Notes under the pieces: model-generated | The model's input: only the letters and a program-made list of their open reading frames with translations | Database searches by the model: none | Told to the model about the DNA's origin: nothing | In this document: piece after piece, positions 34,952 through 47,778 of the stretch | Layout of the letters: each line of letters begins with the position of its first letter | How positions within the stretch are numbered: the stretch's first letter is position 1 | Made by a program: the position numbers and the translations under genes | Assembly: GCA_018873245.2 (NCBI GenBank) | Contig: JAEMBT020000008.1 | Span: forward strand, 6,031,569 to 6,095,568 | Reading direction: 5' to 3' | Length of the DNA stretch: 64,000 nt | DNA from: Archegozetes longisetosus | Lineage: Eukaryota; Arthropoda; Arachnida; Sarcoptiformes; Trhypochthoniidae

Positions 34952-35566
34952 GGTTGCTGGCTTGAACGCCGAAGTCTGACACGCATAATAGGTTTTTACG
35001 TGGGCAGAAACGCCGAAAATAGAGAAAAACCTATTTTCAGATCCCATTTTTCTGCGGTCCTTTTGAAATAACCTGAATCTCATTCAAAGGATTATCATTG
35101 ATCAGAAAAGCTGTAGCTGTGCGTAGCTCGAGCTTTTCTCATTATTGTACGAGAAAGTTATACATTTATTTTAACAATTTAATTTAATACACTATAATTT
35201 ATAAAAAATGCTCAGTTTAAACAGTTGTATTTTACTTATTGAAACAAAATTTTTAAACAGGTTGAAAAATGGGTAATTTATAATAGAAGAAATAAGAATC
35301 AATTAAAACACGTTTGAGTCAAAACTTCGTACAAATGAGATTAATTTACACGACCAGCATGTGTATTTAAGCTTATCTTTCAATTTATTTTATTGTAAAA
35401 TTATTGATATCCCTTTGGGATATAGCAATCAATGATTTCAGGGATTACTTAGATAGGAAATCAGTGTTAATAAAATCAGGTGAAACAGGTTTTACTCTAT
35501 ATTCGGCGTTCCTGCCTATGTAAAAACTCATTATGAGTATCAGACTTCGGCGTTCAAGTCGCACTC
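34952..35566. mobile_element. Mutator-like MITE with about 80-bp inverted repeats
   Basis: Inverted termini share CTTGAACGCCGAAGTCTGA and an inner GCCGAA.ATAGAG block over roughly 80 bp. The direct flanks AAAATTATTG (942-951 of the 34-kb block) and AAAATTACTG (35567-35576) match at 9 of 10 positions. Long inverted repeats with a 9-10-bp target duplication are typical of Mutator-like elements. The interior is AT-rich with no coding sequence. Confidence 0.65.
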
Positions 35567-37364
35567 AAAATTACTGATTAATGAAACCTACCTCTGCTGA
35601 GCATAAATGAACCTCAAGGGCTCTTTAGCTCGAGCCCGAACCTCAGGTTTAGGCCATTAATTTACCGAAATTCAATACAATTAGTTGAATATTTATGTCG
35701 TATGTAATAACTAAATGACTCTTTTAATGCATTGTCTATTAAAAAATTGTAAAAAGTGTACAATACTGTAATTTGAAGACATTGTTTATGATGTCTAAAA
35801 TGTTTAAAAGAGGTTCAAACTACCAAAAACTTCGCTTATCCTTTCCGTCGATCTTATTTCCCTTTATAAAGTATTTCGTTCCTGTTTTCCCCATCAATGG
35901 TTCACATTACCTATTATTTCTGGTTCACTTATTAAAACAATTTGTCTTATTTTAACTTCAATTAAGATGAGATATTAGTTGACAATAGTTTTAAAATATT
36001 GATTAATTTTTAAAATTTCTTTTATTTTAACTTAAGTTAAAGTAATACAATTGTTTCAAATAGTAAAAATGATGTACACCTCAGAACGAACATCAAACCT
36101 TTTAAGATTTGAGGTTTGTTCACAAAATAAATGCGACATTACTTCAAAAATTCGTCAATTCACTCCCAAGCAGAATATTGAAGAACACAACAAAGAATTG
36201 AAGAACTATTGATTATTAGTTACTAAGTATCGATTGTTTATTTAAGTTTCTATTAACTGGATTTATCATTTTGAAACGCTGTTTTGCTTTAATGCTTCAT
36301 ATGACGGGCGCGAGTGGCCGAAACTTGATCAAAATTATACAAGTGTCTCAATGGTTTTGTGTACATAATAATAAAATGTCACCTCATTATCTCAGGTAGT
36401 TCTTAAGTTATTCAAAAAACATTAGTTGGATTTATCAATTTGAAATGGACTGTTGTTTTTTTGATTGAAGTATTATCACTATTTGTGCGACAGTCCACAA
36501 CACAGTCATTTAAAACTAATACAGCTATTGCTTTAACAAAAGTTCAGTTTCCCTATTTAGGGGAATAACATTTACTGTAAGAAGTTTGACAAACCCTGGC
36601 TATCAATTATATAATATAAGATATAATTATTTGTTATTATTGATATATTAGTGTATAGGTGGGGACTCCACCCTCCGCCCCCACTCAACACTCCTAAAAG
36701 ATTTGCAATTGAGGTTTTCGGCAGCGACAAGTGACGCGAGTGGGTTCGCTTGGTTGAGCCGTCATTTCATAAGAGCAGATTTTTCAGCTCCATCCCCCGT
36801 ATGGATGGCAGGATGAAATTCATTATTTTATGAATTGACTTTTCAACTGATCTGTGTGTATTTTTTAACGCTGATTCCGAATATGAAATCCAAATTTTTT
36901 TTATATCGAATACTTTTCGAGATATTCGACTTTAAATATTTTATATAGAATTTTTCCACTTTAAGATTTTTTATTATATGATGTAAGTTTTCGGTGTAGA
37001 ATTTAACGCTGATTACAATTATAAAACCCGTTTTTCGATATCTATAATATCCTTAGAGAAGATCGAAGATTCATTTTAAACGTTTACTTTAAGTACATCT
37101 AGTCGATAAACTATAAGCTATACATAGGTGGGCCTATTGACAATTTTGATCAGGATGATGACCTCTATTAAAATATATCATGAGATCCCTGGTGTATGGA
37201 TAGCCAGGATCCCATAAACTTATTTTCATCGTTCTTTGGTAATTGATAAAAATCACTGGACTGTTTTCTTTGATTTTGACGCTGGCCATCATATTAGCTG
37301 TCGTTTGAATCATGCCCTCACCTCTACAATAAGATGATAGATGTGTTAATCAAGTTATATAATT

Positions 37365-37675
37365 AGTCTCTTCTTCAGATCAACAGATCGCATAATATTG
37401 ATGTTTTTGCAAATTACTTTTAGTACCTTAGCATTATGTACTTCAGATCTGGTTTTTCCCCTGTAGTTACCGATCATCTTATACCACAGAATCAGCAGTC
37501 AACTCCTGTCACGGGAGCTCACCCTTAAAGAAGTAGACTAACATATAGGTCGCGGTCCCCATGTAATCCTAAAAATCACTTAGAACTTATTTTAAACGCT
37601 TTAATCATTTTTATTTAATGAAAAGTATGCTTTTCTGCAATGCTCTCTCCCTCAAGTGGTTGCTAAAAATTAGTG
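37365..37675. repeat. Dispersed repeat family 2, copy 1
   Basis: Direct relative of 40775-41090. Shared words include TAGCATTATGTACTTCAGAT, GTAGTTACCGATCA and GAAAAGTATGCTTTTCTGCA. No coding sequence; the family is unknown. Confidence 0.75.
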
Positions 37676-37907
37676 TTATGGGTTAACAGAAAAATGCAAA
37701 ACTTTTATTTATCGAAAAAAAAATAACTTTATTATTTTCAGGTGCAATTTAATATGAATCGAAAGATCATTTATCCAATAATAAAGTCTGCACTATAGTC
37801 CAAACCTTTTTGGACTTTGGACTTTACGTGGGACATTACTTTCCGAAAGTGTTCAAATCTAAATTGGAGAAGTTTCTTTTGTTTCTGTAAGCAAATTCTT
37901 TTTTTTG

Positions 37908-38345
37908 TTCCCCATCTATTTTTGTAAACTTTCCGTTTTATATGGAACTAGATGATGTTTAATTAGTCTGATTTGTGGGATATTCAGTGGGTTTTCATCG
38001 CAAAAATAGCCGATTCGACGCATCTCATGGAGTGGGAACATCGTTACTTTCCCAAAACAAAACACTATGAGTTGCATGGAATTCGCGATGTTTCTCGCCA
38101 TGAAAACCCATCGAGTATCCCACAACTCAGGCTAATTGAACTTTTTTGGTTTTGATTAAAACAGAAAGTTTACAAAGATGGATGGAAAATAAAACTTAAC
38201 TAATAATTGGCTCGCAGAATCAAAGAAAAGCTTCGACAAAGCTTCATAGTTGAGCGCCTTCGGAAACTAATGGCCCGCGTAAAGGCCAAAGTCTGAAAGG
38301 CTTCGGACTATGCTGCAGATTCTATTATTGCATAAATGATCTTTA
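37908..38345 (+). pseudogene. Tc1/mariner-type transposase relic with an inverted micro-duplication
   Basis: The plus strand from about 38100 reads NPSSIPQLRLIELFW, KQKVYKDGW and, in shifting frames, a KVRKASD-like tail. This corresponds to the PNVPQLRPIERFW and C-terminal part of the transposase at 11864. About 95 bp of it (38095-38190) is present again in inverted orientation at 37908-38000 (NPLNIPQIRLIKH on the minus strand), forming a hairpin. Stops and frame changes show it is dead. Confidence 0.75.
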
Positions 38346-38539
38346 GATTGATATCAAATTGTATCTGAAAATATAGTTATCTTTTTTGTTAACACATAAT
38401 ATATGGCGTCAATTGTACTTGGCATTTAGTAATTTGATATTTGATTTGATTTAACCTCAACTAATATTTAAAAGTTGAACGGATTTAATTCTTAGTTAAC
38501 GAGCTGTAAAGTTCGCAATTGAGATCTAAACATATCTGA

Positions 38540-40450
38540 GCATTTATTTCATTTCACTCTGAAGTAACTTGAGTAATAGCTATCGCATCAAACTTTAACA
38601 ATTTCACATCATATACAGAATAGTCACTTACCCTGAGATACGTTGAGATGATTATCGGCTTTGAGTCTGAGATCAAAGCAATTAAAGAGTGCATATCTTA
38701 GAATGTTTATTGACCACAAATTCAGCTGCTTTTATGCCCCGAATTGTCCTCAATATGGTATAGAATGAGTGTGAACACTATAACAAAATTCATACAGAAC
38801 TAAAGTACTAAAAACATCAGTACTTTTGATGTTTCTTTATTTCAAAACTTTACAAATTATAGAAATAAAAGAGCACTGATGAGCAAATGAACATTTTATT
38901 TCTCCTGTATTCATATTCTGAACACTGGAATGAAGAATTGACTCTGCATATAATAATGGAAAGTTCTTAATTAGTAGAAAAAAGTACCTAAAGGAACTAC
39001 AGCTAGAGCACAACCTTTAAATGCTTATTTTAGTCATGAAATAAAGTATTTTGTTAGAAAATTCAACGACAAAATATGACTAAACGAATTAGAGATCGAT
39101 ATAAAAATTGACTCAAGGTAACAAAACTTTTTTCTCTAATTTGGGATCGACTTTCCTCCTTTAAGTTTCGCAAATTGATTCAATATGCGTGAAAATCTTC
39201 AGGATATGTTCACACTATGACATTGAATTCAAAAATATGAGAAGTTTGTTTTGAAAGCAATTCAGATGATTTTGACGAAAATATTTGTGACAAATCTTTT
39301 TTCATTCGTTTTTCAATTTATGATAAAAATTGTACTTAAGTCATTTTTTCATAACTATCACACATATTAGGGATTGTTATGAATTTATAAGTTAAATATA
39401 AATAACTTTCAATAATCAGTATTTTTTTGTTTTTAAGTAATTTCTTATATGTAATATAATAGTAACGTCCTAACTATTTTGTGCAGTATTGCAGACAACT
39501 CGGGGCATATCAGCAGCTCAATTAGTGGTCAGTAAACATTTTAAGACATGTACTCTTCAATGTATTTGTTCTCAGACTCAAAGCCGACAATCACCTCAAC
39601 GTATCTCAGGGTTAGTGCTTTAAAACTAATTGTCCCAAACTTTGAGAGTTTAAAGGCTTTTCAGTTAACTTTAAAAGTTAATGCATGTATTCTGTAACGT
39701 GCATTGGGATAAAAATGTCTATAGTAAATGTGTTGGCTTTACTGCAATTGACAAACTTTAAAGTTTGGTGCAAAGCGGGAAAGACATGCTTTATTGCTAT
39801 AAAGTTATGAATACTAATAATAGTTTAGTTTATGAAGATCTAAAGTCTTTCCTGCTTTGCACAAAACTTTAAAATTTGTCACTTGAAGTAAAGCCAACAC
39901 CTTTACTATAGATATTCTTATCATAATACATCATCTTAATAATAATAGAAACTATAGACAGAGAATTAGTTTGACTGAAATTGAAACTCATAGAGAGAAA
40001 TTCACTTATCTTATATAAAGTGAGTATCACAGTCGTATCCAGGGGGACTAATGGGGCTATGGTCCTCCAGATATTTTCAAATATCAAGTGTAGGTCTGTA
40101 CTGAGAATAAAATCTGACAACAAACTTTAAAACTGTATTTATTTAAAGCATCAGTCGATTACTTATTGTTAAACATTAGTCAAAAGTTTGATAATAAATT
40201 AATTCTATTAGAATGTTCTTCAGATATTCTAATAGAAACTTAGTGCTCACCATCCCAAATCTGAGCATTGATTCTAGATCTTTAACCCCTCTCCCCAATC
40301 CATAGACTTTAAACCTCTCCACACTAGAAATCCTAGCTACCATAATGGTTAATATGGTTAAAGCTTAACACAAAATGAGGTCTGATGTTTGAAATTACAG
40401 TTAAAGAGCACCTCTATATAAGTGTATAAAAAATAAGTTTATGAAAGTAA
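38540..40450. repeat. Dispersed repeat, copy 2 (interrupted)
   Basis: Direct relative of 31010-32032, split by the 981-bp element at 38631-39611. The match resumes at TTAGTGCTTTAAA (39612) and continues to about 40450. A further 120-bp stretch about 39700-39910, with the inverted words CAAACTTTAAAGTTTGGTGCAAA and TTGCACAAAACTTTAAAATTTG, is present only in this copy. Confidence 0.75.
38631..39611. mobile_element. 981-bp PIF/Harbinger-like MITE with TTA duplication
   Basis: Terminal inverted repeats of about 125 bp (38631-38757 and 39485-39611) begin CCCTGAGATACGTTGA and include GGCTTTGAGTCTGAG. TTA flanks both sides (38628-38630 and 39612-39614). The related repeat in the AGMO intron carries a single CACTTAGTG at this place, which is the uninterrupted target. 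A 3-bp TTA duplication points to PIF/Harbinger. No transposase inside. Confidence 0.85.
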
Positions 40451-40774
40451 AAGTTGCTTTATTTAATAAACAGATGCTTTATGTGAAAGTCAATGATAAT
40501 CAGAGCTCGGTAAAGTAGTTGAAAAAATAGATGATTGATATAATTGTGAAACAACCTTAATAATAAACTTTTATCGAAATTTGATCCGATAATTAGATCT
40601 AACAGTCAGTGATTCGTTGTTTCAAAAATCTTCTGGTGCACCATTTGTTTTAATACATACATATCTCATTGAAATATCAATCATATTAAAAGTCAATATT
40701 TGATGATAAAACTCAAGCTTTGATTTCAGCGTTTGTTTCACAATCATATCAATCAACTATTTTGCCGAACTCTC

Positions 40775-41090
40775 ATAATTGGTCTCTTCTTCAGATCAAG
40801 AGATCGCACTATATTCATGTAACTACAAGTTTCTTCTGGTATCTTAGCATTATGTACTTCAGATCTGGGTTTCCCTTATAGTTACCGATCACCTTATACC
40901 TCAGAACCAGCAGTCAAATCCTATCACGGAAGCTCACCCTTTAAGAAGTAGACTGATACATAGCTGACGTCCCCATGCAGTCTTAAAAATCATTTAGAAC
41001 TTATTCTCAAATGTTTTAATCAATTTTATTTAATAAAAAGTATGCTTTTCTGCAATGCTCTCCTCCCCAAAAGTTACTAAAACTTAGTAT
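40775..41090. repeat. Dispersed repeat family 2, copy 2
   Basis: Direct relative of 37365-37675 (about 3.4 kb apart) with many substitutions. The spacing and orientation suggest that it and the 38.5-40.5 kb repeat belong to one larger repeated unit. Confidence 0.7.
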
Positions 41091-41855
41091 TTGATACTCC
41101 AAGAAGAAAGTCTCAGGTTTTATATGACAAAATCGAGTAATTCAATGGCCAATTGCACGTTTGTGATTCAATGACCAACACATTCCATACTCTGCAAGGA
41201 CCAAATTTGTGTATTTTAGGGTGTCTTTATGTCAACTAGATTGTTTATTAAATGTAAGCTCGAATAGAAGTTTAAGCTGTTCAATATTTTCCGGTTTAGA
41301 CTTGGTTGAAACAGGGTCATTTTTCTATCTTCTGGATATAACTTAAAGAAAGCCATTCAATTCTATGAACTATTTTATATCAGAATCAAAACAAGTCATT
41401 AACACCTCTCATTAGTTGTTCAACTTCAAAGTCTTCAACTCTTAGGCCTTCGAATTTAGTCATGCTTTTGAAATCTGAAACTCAATCAAATATTGCCTTT
41501 ACTTAGATGGAAATATGATTCAAATTTACTTGACTTATTAAACGCGTGATGTCTTTATAACCAATTCATGAAAATCAATAGTCTATAATGCAACGAATCA
41601 GAGCAAAAGTTTCGTTCCTACAATTCAAACTTATTTTAGATTCAATTTATTGACGAAATTTAAATACAGTCATTAATTACACGGTTAGTTGGTCGTGAGA
41701 TCAAATGAAACTTCGACAAAAATGATTAATCATCAAAATATAATTATACAAAAATGTATCACATATCAAGCAATCAATAAGAAATATATTTTAGATTTAT
41801 GTCAATAGCAAGTACTGTTTAATTATGAATAAGTTATTTTTTGTACAATAAACAT
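41091..41855. other. Intergenic, no gene recognised
   Basis: AT-rich downstream region of the bromodomain gene. AATAAA-like words near 41850 may serve its polyadenylation. Nothing else seen. Confidence 0.4.
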
Positions 41856-44800
41856 TTAATAATATTGCTGAGCGCCATATCCCCAAAGCTGGTTTCTAGA
41901 AATTGGTTCTCTGCAATTCTTACCGTTCTTCACATTCTCTTCATATGCATAAACTCTCTCCCAATCGACAATAATTTCTCTTAATTTGTCTTCACATAAA
42001 TTTGACAATATTTTAACTGATTGCCTTATTGTTGCTTTTGGATTCTTTGTGTAAGTCTTTGCGTTCTTGAACATCAATCTGAAATCATCTCTCAATTGTT
42101 TTGGATTCAAATAGAGATCATTTTTCAAGTTATCCTCAATCGTACTCAAATCTATTGGATCTGTGATTATGGTATAATAATTCGGGTACTGATTCACATC
42201 AACAGGTTGTTGGAATGGAATTGTATCTTCTCGTCTGAATAATTCTTTTATGAACTTCTGGGATTCCTCTTTCCAGCGCTTGCTTTCAGTGACTTTACAT
42301 GAAGTTTGAGCAGAAGTAAGAGATTCTTCAAGAGATGAGCTGAGTTTAGGACTAACTTTTTTCTGAAAAATATAGAAAATAAAGATGTTTAAGGGAAGAT
42401 TGACAAATTTTTGGTAATCAAGCAATACTAACTTTTTTCGTCTTTTGAGTTACTAATGAACAACTTGTAGGCTTCGTCGAGGATTTATTCGTCGATATCG
42501 TCCTTGCATGTGATGAAAATGATGGCAACGGTGGTTTGGTAATAGCATTATTTGGTTTTAATGAATATGAATCATCATTAGTTGAAGTATAGTCTGTAAT
42601 ACTAGCAATATTTGGTTCAGTTAAATACTTGTACTCATTGATGCACTTCAAGTATTTATCTTCATTATCACATTTAGGATCATTCACAATACTTAAAATT
42701 AAATCAACAAAATCTTCGGCACTTTTGAATTCACTTTTCTTAAGATAAGACCTAATGTTTGACTTTAAGTAATTGACATCACTTTTGACAGAATCAACTC
42801 TTCTGTAGTACATATTTTTGAGACGATCTTTGATTACTTGAAGAGTAATAGGATATGCAATATTCTTATCTGTGATATTCTTGAAAACAGAGACAACACT
42901 TTTGGAAACTTTCTTCTCAACAGTTTTAATTCCACTGTAAATGCGTTTACATTCATGATAACGGCAGAGAGGGTAATCGACTTCTTCAACAATAGGCCAC
43001 TCACCCAATGATGGCCTATAGTTGAATTCCATCAGATCTTCACGAGTAGCAACAATTCCGTTGATCTTCTTCTTTGGTAGTCTTTTCATATCGACAACAA
43101 ACAGATCCCAAGGACTAAGTCTTCCGTTCTCATTGGTGTTCCATTTGATTTCAAAGCACTTGAAGTGGGACTTTGGATACTTATTTTGGAAAACACTCTT
43201 GTTTTCGATGACTCCTAACCACCAAGACTTCTTCCACAGAGACCTGAATTCACAATGCAAATCCCAATTCATATTTAGTGAATTTTTATAAAACTGTTCT
43301 AAGACTAGAAATTCACAGATGCCTCGATTTGGTCTATACAAAACATTAAACTCAAAGTCAGTTGCGTTTGAAAAGTTTTTCAAAGTTATAACAGAGAACT
43401 TGATTCCTCTAATGTGATGGAACTTGACATCTTTAACGATGGCAAAAATGATATAATCATCAGTTTTCAGGGCGTTACTGATATGATGACTAGTGCAGCG
43501 AAAGATGTTATAATTGTCTTTAAGGTGTTGTAATTCATTTTGAATATATATCTCATGTGCATCTCTTAGGTAAACAACTCTATCTCCCTTTTGAGCTATG
43601 TACGGTGAATAACGCGGTAATTTTTCCATCAGCCAATCCTCATTATCAATACGTACAAATCCTTCGCTTTTATCGCAAGAAATTATTCTCTTTCTCCCTA
43701 CTTCTTTACTTGTCTGATTTTGTGACCAGTTTCCAATTGATTTCAGTGACTTTGAAATCGATTTGTCGCTGCTAAAACTTGAGTCTTCGTCCAAGTTTCT
43801 CAGTTTTGTTGCGTCCACTTCCATCTCAGATGTTTCTGAAGAGATGTCAATATTTTCTAAATCGTAGCAGTCATTCAGATTATTCTCAACATAAATTCGC
43901 GACTTTTTGCGACCAATCAGTTTATTATCTGTAAAATAGATAATCAAATAAAAGGTAAGAAACATTTTTCGTGAGAATGCTCACGAAACGATTGCTTACT
44001 CCTAACTGAGGAACTGTTTGAGCTGATACTGAGGTCACTAGCATCTACGACAGAATTACTATGACTACCGGAGAACTTTCTTTTGCGAATTGCAGTCACA
44101 AATTGCACCCCAGAGTTTATCTCTCGATAACACTCGCTGCCATCACTAGTAGAGATTCGTTTAATGAGGCCTCTTTTGATCGTTTGATTCAAGGCTGACA
44201 AAAAGCTATCTTTTGCTGCAAATTGTGGGAATATGTTCTTTGATCTTGAGCACATGTTAAACATGCGATCAAGGGTAGGCCTTTGATGATTCAACAAAAT
44301 TTTTGCGATTGCTGTCAGTATTTCTCGATCAGAATCACAGATTGAAGGATTACTTAAAGTACTTGAACAACTTGATTGCGATGAGGAACTCGCTATTTAA
44401 AAAATTAAAGTAAACAATCAATGGATGAATATGATTAAAAATTTAAGTATAATATGATTACTAATAATGAGCTGACAATAAAATTAATTTTGAATTGACA
44501 GAAAACTAACAAACTTAGATAAAAGTTCATTCAACTTGTCGTCAATTTATTCAACATAGAATCAACAGTAGCGTTTAACTGATATTAAAAACTGTAAACA
44601 ATGAGAAAATTCTTAAGTTTTCATACGTAAATATAGCAAAATTGACTCCATAGTTAGTTTTCTTGGATTAAACTAGCTTATTAGGGTTTAAAGCTTCTTT
44701 TCGATTGCCTGGGCTCCAAACACTCAGACCCGAGCCTGAAATAGTTTCGGCAGTTAAATACTTAATTTTCCGTCACTCGTAGAAGGTAACCTTTACTTTC

Positions 44801-45851
44801 AAATAATAAATTCATCAAATAAGAGCATTAATTCAATTTGTTCATGTGACTAATCAATTTTTGAATCATTAAATTAAGAATTACTCCTAAAACACTTGAA
44901 ACCCAATTCGGGTTGCTTTGAGCTGAGGCTTTCGGGTAGACTCACTCAACCAGATAATAACTCCATGTTGAGCTCTAGTTAGAATTTAGCATTTTAAACG
45001 ATTGACAAAAACAAAACCTTCAATTAAGAGTCAAATTACTATAGTTAGAAAGTCTAGACCATAACTGCTTCGTACTTGAAGAGATCGTTAAACTAATACA
45101 TTTCCTTTTATGGTTAGAAACATTTTAACGTCTGCTTATTTTTTTCACAAACTAATAGCACTTTTTAGAGTACTTTTAATTACATAAAAATTATTAAAAA
45201 TTTGAAGCATAAAATAACTCAGAGCTTAAACATTAATAGAATGAAAATATGAATAGATAAATATTTCGATGAAGACTTACACTTTCGTTCGACTAAGTAG
45301 CGGGATTCAATGTCTTCAGTTTGAATTGCTATTTCATTGGACTCGACTTTGTTGCAATCAACAGGTTTATTATTATTGACAAGGTCTTCACAATCGTCTT
45401 TTATGGTAGGAATAGAATGCTCAACAGGAGGCTCACCATTAAAACTACCAATACTTTTATCGATTGTCTCTTTTGAGTCATTCAATAAATTCAGTTTTGA
45501 TTGAGTTTCAATATTGAAACTAGTGTTGTCATCAAATACTTTAAACTCTTGGTCCATCACTTCGTTCTTAACATGCTTACTAAACTTTTGTTCTTGTTTG
45601 ATGACAATCTCTACCTTGACCTCTTCCTTCACATCAATAGGATTTAAGTGACTTTCAACTGTCTTGTTAACATTTTCAGATGAACTATTTTGAACTGCAT
45701 CCACGATAAAACAATCGTCGGAATCTGAGTCACTATCACTGCTATAATCGATATCGATTTGAACAAAAGACTTCTCATTGTCTTCGTTGTGATTACTGAA
45801 ACCATTGACCAAAAGAGACAAATAATCGAAGGAATCGTTGGCTTCGGACAT
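41856..45851 (-). CDS. PHIP/BRWD-like bromodomain protein with winged helix, no WD40
   Basis: Four exons, 45851..45281, 44392..44000, 43928..42433 and 42362..41856, are phase-consistent and give 988 residues. Residues 1-190 are acidic with an Asp/Ser run (DYSSDSDSDSDDCFIVD) and lysine-flanked acidic motifs. About 211-280 looks like a SAMD1/KAT6-type winged helix (ILTAIAKILLNHQRPTLDRM ... ECYREI). About 425-645 is the BRWD/PHIP Tudor-like region (PYIAQKGDRVVYLR, FLVLEQFYKNSLNMNW, YPKSHFKCFEIKW, LSPWDLFVVD). About 660-780 is a degenerate first bromodomain (YPITLQVIKDRL, YYRRVDS). About 838-960 is a second bromodomain with QPVDVNQYPNYYTII, DPIDLSTIEDNL and the acetyl-lysine Asn in FKNAKTY. A nuclear chromatin reader is expected. 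Unlike PHIP/BRWD there is no WD40 propeller. The exon-2 donor could be GTAAGC at 43999 or a nearby in-phase GTGAGC. Confidence 0.82.
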
Positions 45852-47739
45852 TTCTCGCGAACAAATAAATGTTATTCAATCTCGAAATGAGTGTTTGTTT
45901 ACATTTTAATGTAGCAATAAATGAGATAAATAAACAAGTGCTGTTTCTAAGACTTTGTGTTTCGATGCAAATTTGCGCCAATAGTATTAAATCTAATCAT
46001 AAAATAGACCAAAAGCGTATTTCATATTAATGTAGATTATGATCCCTTTTGTCATATAAAAACAATTATTTGTGAATTGATTTTTAAACGATGTATATAT
46101 TGATTTAGATCTAGATTTAGTTTTTGATGCATTTAACACAAACTACGTCATAGTTATTCGTACTTATGAGCTATCAATCTAGATAAAGAAAGATAAAGCA
46201 TCTCTAATCAATACCTGTTTGAAAGTATGCTAATGTTTTAACTCGCGGCTCACTTTTAAACCAGAACTTTAGTTTATAAGTTTGAGCTGAAAAACTTGAT
46301 TAGTAAGTGAATTCAAATTTTAAAATTATACTAATATGAGAAAGATAGTCTTATATGAGAAAGATAGTCTTATATAATGCAAAATAAGTCTAGCGAAAGT
46401 TGTCTTACCTAGGATCACTTCGTTCCCAACTTCATAAAAGAAAATAATCTAAATTTCTAAACATAAAATAAACTAAATTTTGAAAGAAGATATTTTCAAA
46501 TATTAGATAGTCTAGAATTGAACACGTAATGCAGCGTAGAAGCTTAGTTGTGAAATAAACTTTCTCCACTCATGTCGAGTTCCGGAGAAATGCCAACAGA
46601 TCAAAAGATTAACATTATCTTGAGTTTTTCTGAGCTATCGTATTCCGTTGACACATGATGGAGAGGTTTCATAGATAATTTCTCAACGATAGTCTTTATT
46701 TTCGACCCGTCTGTTTATTAATAAAGATTTGAAAGCAGTACGTCTACAAAAATAAAATAAAATAGGTTTTGTCACATTATTAGGGCTTTAAAACGAGCGT
46801 TGCGAAACTTCATTTTTAGAAACTTTACTTTCAAAACTACATTTCTAAACCTGATGTTTCGAAACAAATTTTCAAGAAATAAAGCTTCGAAATATAAAAT
46901 GTAACCGTCTTAACTGTAGAGAGCTTTCGATCTGCTATTAATTAACTTATTGACAAGGAATGCCCAAGTACGCGTGTTTGTTACATTCTTTTCAATTAAG
47001 ACAAACTTTGCCCTTCAAACTGTAGTAAATTTATTGTCTTCATAAACCTATTTATAGTAACAGTGATAGATTGGTTCTTATCAAAGTTTTGAAAATTTAA
47101 ACTACCCTCTAATCTCTATAAAAGTTTGTTGAAATAAAACTAAGAGCCAATATAATTAGCAACTATAGCAGCTTTCTCTCGAGGAAAGTCTGAAACCATT
47201 GCTATTTGAGCTATAATTGAACAAAACTTGGACAATCGCTAAGCAGGTGAATCGAGTATTTATTAAAGTATTGTTAAGTCAATAAGAAAAGCTTTCAATG
47301 TCTGCTAAGAATTTTCTTTTTTGAAAAACAACTAATTTTGTTAACAAACAGATATCTAGGTCTGTATTTCTAAAGCTTTCAGTTTAAAAAGGCTTAATTT
47401 CGAGGTTACGAACTTCCACAGAAACAAAGTTTATAAGTTCGCGAAAACAAACGTTTAGTTCCGCTTTAAACTGCTAACCAGTGAAGAAAACTTCAAAACT
47501 TTTACTTTGATAATGAACTAACTTTTGAATATTGAACACATGTTTGGCCAAGTTTGAGATTCTGATCTAATTAGTGAGAAACTAGACTATCTCTTATTAT
47601 CACTTGATCATTTTCACTTTCAAATGATTCGTGAGTAAACACGTGATTCATTGAGTGCAAATGATATTTAGGTTTTTTTAAATGTATTAAATCCATGTCA
47701 TAGTCGCGAATTTAAATACTAGGAATTAAACTCTCTCTT

Positions 47740-47778
<39 letters not shown>

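Noticed and set aside
37973-38155. Overlapping open frames on both strands as genes
   Set aside because: They are the two arms of an inverted micro-duplication of a dead transposase.
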